Source: Polaribacter sp. IC073 (GTDB lineage Bacteria; Bacteroidota; Bacteroidia; Flavobacteriales; Flavobacteriaceae). From it: DNA of 64,000 bases. The stretch is from positions 62,001-126,000 of the forward strand of contig NZ_VORS01000005.1 of NCBI RefSeq assembly GCF_007997075.1. Direction: 5' to 3'. The position numbers were made by a program, and so were the translations under genes. The notes below the pieces were generated by a model. It did no database searches. It was not told the DNA's origin and saw nothing but the letters and a program-made list of their open reading frames with translations. Below, piece by piece: positions 58,617 to 64,000 of this stretch (position 1 is the stretch's first letter; each line of letters starts with the position of its first letter).

Positions 58617-59696
58617 TTGAATACAGCACAATTTATTCCAAAAATACTTTCAGAAAAAATAGAAAAAGCAAGTTTTACATGGCAAACACCAAGTAATATT
58701 GCGTTAGTAAAATATTGGGGGAAAAGCAATCCTCAAATTCCTAAAAATGCCTCTATTAGTTTTACTTTAAACAATTGTCATACAATTACTACAATAGAAT
58801 TTGTAAAAAAGAAAACAACCAAAGAAGTCGCTTTCGATTTATTTTTTGAAGGAAGAGAGAAGGAGGAATTCAAGCCTAAAATTGCAGAATTTTTTAAAAG
58901 AGTGCAAGAATATTGTCCGTATATTTTTGATTATAAAATGACAATCAATTCAGAAAACTCTTTTCCTCACTCTAGCGGAATCGCTTCTTCAGCAAGTGGC
59001 TTAAGTGCAATTGCAATGTGTTTAATGAACTTAGAGCAAGAATTGAATTCAGATTTAACACAAGAATTTATCAATCAAAAAGCTTCTTTTCTAGCGCGTT
59101 TAGGCTCTGGAAGTGCAAGTAGAAGTATCGAAGGGCCTTTGGTTGTCTGGGGGAATCATCCAGAAATTGAAGGAAGTTCAGATCTATTCGGAATTCAGTT
59201 TCCTTATAAAGTTCATACTATATTTGAAAATTATCAAGATGCAATTTTATTGGTAGATAAAGGAGAAAAGCAAGTTTCTAGTACTGTTGGTCATAATTTA
59301 ATGTACAACCATCCGTATGCAGCAAATAGATTTCAACAAGCGAATGAAAATTTAACTAAAATTTCTAAAATACTTCAACAAGGAAATGTAAAAGATTTTA
59401 TAAATTTGGTAGAAAGTGAAGCATTAACATTGCACGCAATGATGCTTACAAGCAATCCGTATTTTATTTTGATGAAACCAAATACCTTAGAAATTATCAA
59501 TAAAATCTGGGAATACAGAGCAGCAAAAGACAGTAATATTTGTTTTACATTAGACGCTGGTGCAAATGTGCATGTTTTATATCCAGCCAATGAAAAAGAG
59601 GCTGTAAATCATTTTATAGAAAATGAGTTAGCAAACTACTGCCAGAAAAAGCAGTATATTTATGACTCGGTAGGTTTCGGAGCAAAAAAAGCATAA
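58617..59696 (+). CDS. mvaD: Diphosphomevalonate decarboxylase
   Basis: MvaD makes isopentenyl diphosphate from mevalonate diphosphate with ATP. The 359-residue sequence has TPSNIALVKYWGKSNPQIPKNASISFTL at the N-terminus, the GHMP ATP motif NSFPHSSGIASSASGLSAIAM and LGSGSASRSIEGPLVVWG, all diagnostic. The only start that retains the conserved N-terminus is TTG at 58617: a stop codon lies 6 nt upstream in frame, and no ATG precedes the conserved region. It heads a group with a mevalonate-kinase-like gene and UbiA. Confidence 0.94.
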   Translation: MNTAQFIPKILSEKIEKASFTWQTPSNIALVKYWGKSNPQIPKNASISFTLNNCHTITTIEFVKKKTTKEVAFDLFFEGREKEEFKPKIAEFFKRVQEYCPYIFDYKMTINSENSFPHSSGIASSASGLSAIAMCLMNLEQELNSDLTQEFINQKASFLARLGSGSASRSIEGPLVVWGNHPEIEGSSDLFGIQFPYKVHTIFENYQDAILLVDKGEKQVSSTVGHNLMYNHPYAANRFQQANENLTKISKILQQGNVKDFINLVESEALTLHAMMLTSNPYFILMKPNTLEIINKIWEYRAAKDSNICFTLDAGANVHVLYPANEKEAVNHFIENELANYCQKKQYIYDSVGFGAKKA

Positions 59697-59711
59697 CCCA
59701 ATAGAATCTTT

Positions 59712-60113
59712 ATGAAAATTATTTTAACAGTATTGTGTATTAGTTTTTTTTCTATACTGCATATGTCTGGGCAAGAAAAAAAATGGTTAGATGCTAATGG
59801 GAATCTTACCACCAAAGAAAAAGCGGTTTACTATACTTTTTTTTCTACGGATAAAAATAAAGGACAGCTTGTTACAGAATATTATATTTCTGGAAAAAAA
59901 GCCAAAGAATTTTATTTTGAAGAAAATAAAAAAGATGGTAAATATGCAGCGTTTTATGCTACAGGAGAAGTGAAAGTTATAGGTGCATTTGAAGAAGGAT
60001 TTAGGGCAGGAATGTGGAAAACCTATGACAAAAATGGTAATATAAAGGAAAAAGGGAAATACGATAAAGGTGAAAAAGTAGGCGTTTGGAAAACTTTTTA
60101 TAAGAATAATTAA
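59712..60113 (+). CDS. YwqK/MORN-repeat secreted protein
   Basis: The 133-residue protein has a signal peptide (cleaved near HMSGQ, residue 20) and MORN-like repeats: KKAKEFYFEENKKDGKYAAFYATGEV, GAFEEGFRAGMWKTYDKNGNI and KGKYDKGEKVGVWKTFYKNN. Databases often call this family an antitoxin, but no toxin gene lies next to it and it appears exported, so that name does not fit. A surface or periplasmic structural role is possible. Confidence 0.75.
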   Translation: MKIILTVLCISFFSILHMSGQEKKWLDANGNLTTKEKAVYYTFFSTDKNKGQLVTEYYISGKKAKEFYFEENKKDGKYAAFYATGEVKVIGAFEEGFRAGMWKTYDKNGNIKEKGKYDKGEKVGVWKTFYKNN

Positions 60114-60139
60114 TAATAACTTACTAACATTTAAATTCG

Positions 60140-60147
60140 TATTTTTG
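60140..60147 (+). promoter_or_regulatory. -7 promoter element TATTTTTG
   Basis: It fits TAnnTTTG and lies 19 nt before the ATG of the mevalonate-kinase-like gene at 60167. Confidence 0.45.
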
Positions 60148-60166
60148 CAGTGTTATAAAGAAAACT

Positions 60167-61093
60167 ATGAAAGGACCCTTATTTTACGCTAAAATTTTGC
60201 TGTTTGGAGAATACGGAATTATAAAAGATTCTAAAGGTTTGGCAATTCCTTATAATGCATATAGAGGCGCTTTAAAAAGTTCAAAAAACCTTTCAGAAAA
60301 ATCATTAGAATCTAACGGTAACCTAGAACGTTTTTATGCGTATTTAGCTGGTTTACAAACCGATTTAGTTTCGTTTAATTTGGTGGCTTTTAAAAAAGAT
60401 ATTGAAGACGGAATGTATTTTGATTCTTCGATACCACAAGGATATGGTGTTGGTAGTTCTGGCGCTTTAGTAGCTTCTATTTATGACAAATATGCTTCAA
60501 ATAAAATAACAGTTTTAGAAAATTTAACTAGAGATAAATTGTTAAATTTAAAAGCAGTTTTTTCTTTAATGGAATCTTTTTTCCACGGAAAAAGTTCTGG
60601 TTTAGACCCTTTAAATAGTTATTTGAGCTTGCCAATATTAATTAACTCTAAAGACAGTATAGAACCTGCAGGAATTCCTTCTCAAAAAGAAGGAAAAGGA
60701 GCCGTTTTCTTATTAGATTCAGAACAAATTGGCGAAACAGAACCAATGGTTAACATCTTTATGAACAAGATGAAAAATGAAGGTTTTAGAAAAATGATTA
60801 GCGAAGAATTTTCTACAACAACAGATGCTTGTATAGAAGATTTTTTAAAAGGAAACGTAAAATCTTTATTTGGAAATGTAAAATCTTTATCTAAAATTGT
60901 ATTAACAAACTTTAAACCGATGATTCCTGCAGCTTTTCATAAGGTTTGGGAAAAAGGACTTTCTACCAATGACTACTATTTAAAATTATGTGGTTCTGGT
61001 GGTGGAGGTTATATATTAGGTTTTACGGAAGATTTTGAAAAAGCTCAAAAAAGTTTAAAAGATTATAAATTAGAACTGGTTTATAGATTTTAA
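60167..61093 (+). CDS. GHMP kinase, mevalonate kinase-like
   Basis: The 308-residue protein has FYAKILLFGEYGIIKDSKGLAIPY at the N-terminus, the ATP loop PQGYGVGSSGALVASIYDKY near residue 95 and FFHGKSSGLDPLNSYLSLPI, followed by the C-terminal LKLCGSGGGGYILGF. These are the three GHMP motifs in the mevalonate kinase arrangement. With the decarboxylase gene two genes upstream it fits the mevalonate pathway. Phosphomevalonate kinase activity cannot be ruled out, as no separate gene for it is in the window. Confidence 0.88.
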   Translation: MKGPLFYAKILLFGEYGIIKDSKGLAIPYNAYRGALKSSKNLSEKSLESNGNLERFYAYLAGLQTDLVSFNLVAFKKDIEDGMYFDSSIPQGYGVGSSGALVASIYDKYASNKITVLENLTRDKLLNLKAVFSLMESFFHGKSSGLDPLNSYLSLPILINSKDSIEPAGIPSQKEGKGAVFLLDSEQIGETEPMVNIFMNKMKNEGFRKMISEEFSTTTDACIEDFLKGNVKSLFGNVKSLSKIVLTNFKPMIPAAFHKVWEKGLSTNDYYLKLCGSGGGGYILGFTEDFEKAQKSLKDYKLELVYRF

Positions 61094-61103
61094 AAACGCT
61101 TTT

Positions 61104-62021
61104 ATGAGTACTTCAAAAGCAAAACAAATAATACTTAAATTTTTTAGTCTATTTTCGGCTGTAAGGGGCTATAATATCTTAGTTTTAATATTTGCCCAAT
61201 ATTTAGCTGCTATTTTTATTTTTTCGCCAACAAATTCTTTAAAAGATGTTGTTTTCGATATACAGCTATTATTTTTAGTTTTAGCATCTGTTTTTGTTGT
61301 TGCTGGTGGTTACATCATTAATAATTTTTACGATGCAAAAGTTGACGAAATTAACAGGCCTGTTAAAACGAACTTAGAAAACTATGTAAAACAATCTACC
61401 AAATTAAGACTATACTTCCTTCTAAACTTTATTGGTTTCGGTTTCGGGGTTTTAATTTCTTTAAGAGCAGCATTGTTCTTTGCAGTTTATATTTTTGCTA
61501 TTTGGTTTTATTCTCATAAGTTAAAAAAACATCCGTTTCTAAGTGTAATTTCTGCAACAATACTTACTATTTCACCTTTTTTTGCTGTTTTCGTTTACTT
61601 TGATAATTTTTCCAAAATAATATTTGTGCATGCACTTTTCTTGTTTTTAGTAATTATGGTTCGCGAGTTAATTAAAGATTTGCAAAATATTAAAGGTGCA
61701 ATTGTAAATAATTATAAGACTTTTCCTGTTGTTTATGGCGAAAAGAAAACAAAACAACTATCCATTTTGTTGTTGGTGCTTACCATTGTTCCCATCTCCA
61801 TTTTATTTAGCTATCCGGGTATAAGTTACATGCGTTATTATTTCTATTTTGCTTTATTCATACTAGTTTTTGTAGGTTTTTATCTTTGGAAATCAAAAAC
61901 TAGAAACCATTATAGAGTGCTTCATAATACGCTAAAACTCTTGTTATTTATTGGTGCTTTATGTTTAATCTTTATCGACACTTCACTATTGTTAGATAAA
62001 GTGATGAATAGATTGAACTAG
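61104..62021 (+). CDS. UbiA-family prenyltransferase
   Basis: The 305-residue membrane protein has eight or nine helices and both Asp-rich motifs of the UbiA family: NNFYDAKVDEINRPVKTN (DxxxD near residues 76-80) and VRELIKDLQNIKGAIVNNYKTFP. It transfers an isoprenoid chain. Homologues in this phylum are often annotated as geranylgeranylglycerol-phosphate geranylgeranyltransferase; whether the acceptor is that, a quinone ring or another molecule is not clear here. It is 10 nt after the kinase gene, so the two are co-expressed. Confidence 0.85.
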   Translation: MSTSKAKQIILKFFSLFSAVRGYNILVLIFAQYLAAIFIFSPTNSLKDVVFDIQLLFLVLASVFVVAGGYIINNFYDAKVDEINRPVKTNLENYVKQSTKLRLYFLLNFIGFGFGVLISLRAALFFAVYIFAIWFYSHKLKKHPFLSVISATILTISPFFAVFVYFDNFSKIIFVHALFLFLVIMVRELIKDLQNIKGAIVNNYKTFPVVYGEKKTKQLSILLLVLTIVPISILFSYPGISYMRYYFYFALFILVFVGFYLWKSKTRNHYRVLHNTLKLLLFIGALCLIFIDTSLLLDKVMNRLN

Positions 62022-62043
62022 AGTTTTAGAATAACTACCTTTG
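62013..62043 (+). promoter_or_regulatory. Promoter of the pseudouridine synthase gene
   Basis: TTG (62013-62015) and TACCTTTG (62036-62043) are 20 nt apart and fit the Bacteroidota promoter consensus. The -33 element overlaps the end of the UbiA gene. Confidence 0.6.
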
Positions 62044-62057
62044 CAAAAATTTTTATA

Positions 62058-62933
62058 ATGAATTCAAATAATAAATCGTCGAGAGGACGACAAGAAGGTA
62101 AGAAAAGTACTCCTCTAAGTAGAAAAAGTGGTCCTGCAAGTAAAAAGAGCACTCCGTTAAGTAGAAAGAGTCCTAAGAAAACTTTTACCAAAATTAAAGA
62201 AACTCCAAAATCTGATGAATCATCAGGGATTCGCTTAAACAAATATATTGCCAATTCAGGGATGTGTTCTAGACGTGAAGCAGATACATACATTGAGCAT
62301 GGTAGTGTAGAGGTGAACGGAAACTTGGTAACAGAAATGGGGTACAAAGTACAACCTAATGATGTTGTTCGTTTTGACGGAACAAGTATTACGCCAGAAC
62401 AAAAGAAATATATTTTATTAAATAAGCCTAAAAATTACATTACTACTATGGACGATGATCGTGGTAGAAAAACAGTAATGGAATTGATTTCTAATGCGTC
62501 TAAGGAAAGAATTTATCCTGTTGGCCGTTTAGACAGAAATACTACTGGTTTGTTGATGTTTACAAATGATGGAGATTTAGCTAAAAAGTTAACCCACCCA
62601 AAACACAACGTTCGTAAATTATACCACGCTTCTTTAGATAAAAAACTAGAGTTAAAAGACTTAGAAAAATTACGTGGAGAAGTAATTATTGAAGGGAAGA
62701 AAGTATTTATAGATGCTATTTCTTATGTAGACGGACAACCAAAATCTGAAGTAGGAATCGAAATTCATTCTGGTAGAAACAGAATTGTGCGTAAGATTTT
62801 TGAACACGTTGGTTACAAAGTAAATAAATTAGATAGAGTAATTTTTGCAGAATTAACGAAGAAAAATTTACCAAGAGGTAGATGGAGAGAGTTAACGAAT
62901 CAAGAAGTAAGTAATCTTCAAATGTTGAAGTAA
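62058..62933 (+). CDS. RluB/RsuA-family 23S/16S rRNA pseudouridine synthase
   Basis: After a low-complexity basic N-terminal extension of about 55 residues (SRKSGPASKKSTPLSRKS type repeats), the protein has an S4 RNA-binding domain (IRLNKYIANSGMCSRREADTYIEHGSVEVNG, about 56-110). The catalytic domain follows with VGRLDRNTTGLLMFTNDGDLAKKLTHP, where Asp is the catalytic residue. The total of 291 residues fits RluB with an added tail. The basic extension is common in Bacteroidota and may aid RNA contact. Assignment to RluB, rather than RsuA or RluF, is not certain. Confidence 0.9.
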   Translation: MNSNNKSSRGRQEGKKSTPLSRKSGPASKKSTPLSRKSPKKTFTKIKETPKSDESSGIRLNKYIANSGMCSRREADTYIEHGSVEVNGNLVTEMGYKVQPNDVVRFDGTSITPEQKKYILLNKPKNYITTMDDDRGRKTVMELISNASKERIYPVGRLDRNTTGLLMFTNDGDLAKKLTHPKHNVRKLYHASLDKKLELKDLEKLRGEVIIEGKKVFIDAISYVDGQPKSEVGIEIHSGRNRIVRKIFEHVGYKVNKLDRVIFAELTKKNLPRGRWRELTNQEVSNLQMLK

Positions 62934-62955
62934 TTCTATACAATTAAAAATATTT

Positions 62956-62989
62956 AAAACCTTTTAGAAGTTAAATTCTAAAAGGTTTT
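62956..62989 (+). terminator. Terminator after pseudouridine synthase gene
   Basis: AAAACCTTTTAGAA (62956-62969) pairs perfectly with TTCTAAAAGGTTTT (62976-62989) around a 6-nt loop. The 14-bp stem ends in a T run. Confidence 0.82.
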
Positions 62990-63120
62990 ATTAGGTGTTT
63001 TAATTTGATAAAAGAAGTCTTTAAAGTTGTATTTATGTCTGTTCGAGGGCAGTTGAGAACATCTTAATAATCAATATTTTCTTTAATAGATTAAGAGGTT
63101 ATTTGAAATTTCATTCCATT

Positions 63121-63981
63121 TTATGCATTTAAAACAATAAAATCTACCAATCTCGCCGCTAAACTAGCTGTGTGATCATCAATATCTAAATCTGGATTTA
63201 ACTCTGCGATATCACAAGAAATTACTTTTTTACTTTGGAATAAAAACGTTAAAACTTGATAGACAAAATTTGGCGTAAAACCAAGTGGAGAAGGCGCACT
63301 AACCCCAGGAGCAAAAGCTGATGAAAATCCGTCTAAATCGATCGTAATGTATACATAATCTACTTTTTCGATAAATGTATTTAGTTTACTTTTTAAGGCT
63401 GAACTGAAAGTTTCACAATCAAAACTTGAAACATAAGAAACATTGTTTTTTGCTGCGATTTCAAATAATTCTTTCGTGTTCGATTGTTGCTGAATTCCGA
63501 TTGCAAAATAACTAGCATTTTTATTTTCGGTTAATATCTGATTGAATGGTGTGCCTGAATTTGGATGTGTTTCAACTGTTCTTAAATCGAAATGTGCATC
63601 AAGATTTATAATTCCTATCTTGTTTTTTGTTGATGATTTTAGAGCGTCTTTAATTCCGTTAAAGTTGGCGTACCCAATATCATGTCCGCCACCAATTGCA
63701 ATTGGTAAAATACTATTCGTAATTAACTTACTAATGGTTTTAGAAAGTGCTTTCTGGCAATCTTCTAAATGATTATCAAGACAGATTACATCACCATAAT
63801 CTGTAATCTTTTTGTCCTCAAAATGAATTGGAAGTTTCCCTAATTTATTTCGTACGCTTTTTGGACCTTTTCTAGCGCCAATTCTACCCTGATTTCTTTG
63901 AACCCCTTCATCACAAACGTAGCCAACGATACCAATATTTGTAGAATTATTAATTTCAAAGTCTTCAATATGAGAAACCAT
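63121..63981 (-). CDS. hutG: Ureohydrolase, probable formimidoylglutamase
   Basis: The 286-residue protein belongs to the arginase/agmatinase/formimidoylglutamase family. The binuclear manganese ligands are visible in AIGGGHDIGYANF, IGIINLDAHFDLR and YITIDLDGFSSAFAPGVSAPSPLGF. An N-terminal GYVCDEGVQRNQGRIGARKGP segment is like HutG, which converts N-formimidoyl-L-glutamate to glutamate and formamide in histidine breakdown. The other hut genes would lie past the window edge, upstream of 63981; they are not visible, so the substrate is likely but not certain. Confidence 0.85.
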   Translation of the reverse strand: MVSHIEDFEINNSTNIGIVGYVCDEGVQRNQGRIGARKGPKSVRNKLGKLPIHFEDKKITDYGDVICLDNHLEDCQKALSKTISKLITNSILPIAIGGGHDIGYANFNGIKDALKSSTKNKIGIINLDAHFDLRTVETHPNSGTPFNQILTENKNASYFAIGIQQQSNTKELFEIAAKNNVSYVSSFDCETFSSALKSKLNTFIEKVDYVYITIDLDGFSSAFAPGVSAPSPLGFTPNFVYQVLTFLFQSKKVISCDIAELNPDLDIDDHTASLAARLVDFIVLNA

Positions 63982-64000
63982 TATTTCTTGATGCCAATAT

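Noticed and set aside
59712-60113. Toxin-antitoxin system suggested by the YwqK family name
   Set aside because: No partner toxin gene is adjacent, and the protein has a signal peptide and MORN repeats, so an antitoxin role is unsupported.
1-64000. CRISPR arrays, tRNA/rRNA genes, insertion sequences, prophage or defence islands
   Set aside because: I looked for regularly spaced repeats, cloverleaf-like sequences, transposase, integrase and restriction motifs and found none.

Overview
The window is low-GC, gene-dense chromosomal DNA from a member of the Bacteroidota, most likely a marine Flavobacteriaceae (Polaribacter- or Tenacibaculum-like). The signs are a SusC/SusD pair, type IX secretion (T9SS) C-terminal sorting domains, a PorP/SprF protein, TamB next to a lipoprotein TamA homologue, Bacteroidota promoter elements of the form TAnnTTTG, weak Shine-Dalgarno sites and a fused ccoN-ccoO gene. 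I saw no tRNA, rRNA, CRISPR array, insertion sequence or prophage.

Region 1 (1-14165) is a polysaccharide-utilisation-type locus whose enzymes fit peptidoglycan glycan strands. It holds a GHL10 (DUF187) hydrolase cut by the window edge, a DeoR-type regulator, SusC/SusD, a sodium:solute symporter, the MurNAc-6-phosphate etherase MurQ, a NagX/HGSNAT-like acyltransferase, a NagZ-like GH3 lipoprotein, a T9SS-secreted GH18 enzyme and a NamZ-like GH171 lipoprotein. No sugar kinase is present to feed MurQ.

Region 2 (14252-28250) is mostly housekeeping: M3 peptidase, a LamG/T9SS protein, purK-purE, a Rieske-like lipoprotein that has lost its histidine ligands, greA, a HIT protein, an orphan histidine kinase, a flavin reductase, DUF3127, DUF1456, a VTT membrane protein, aat and two lipoproteins. 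Its intergenic spaces hold several repeats, and a decayed copy of the 3' end of aat lies 1.5 kb downstream of the intact gene.

Region 3 (28442-35791) is the tamB-tamL pair for outer membrane assembly. Region 4 (35799-46623) is a complete microaerobic respiration module: a divergent FNR-type regulator, ccoI, hemN, ccoS, ccoNO, a small ccoQ, ccoP, ccoG, ccoH and a SafE-like membrane protein. Two FNR-type palindromes lie at exactly the same distance from the -7 elements of ccoI and ccoS.

Region 5 (46755-56493) is porP and the envelope cluster murI, two ompH genes, bamA, uppS, a DUF6089 protein, nadK, a CBS protein and divergent pdxJ. Region 6 (56656-64000) has an alpha/beta hydrolase, thiamine pyrophosphokinase, mevalonate-pathway genes (diphosphomevalonate decarboxylase and a mevalonate-kinase-like GHMP kinase), a UbiA prenyltransferase, an RluB-type pseudouridine synthase and a HutG-type ureohydrolase.
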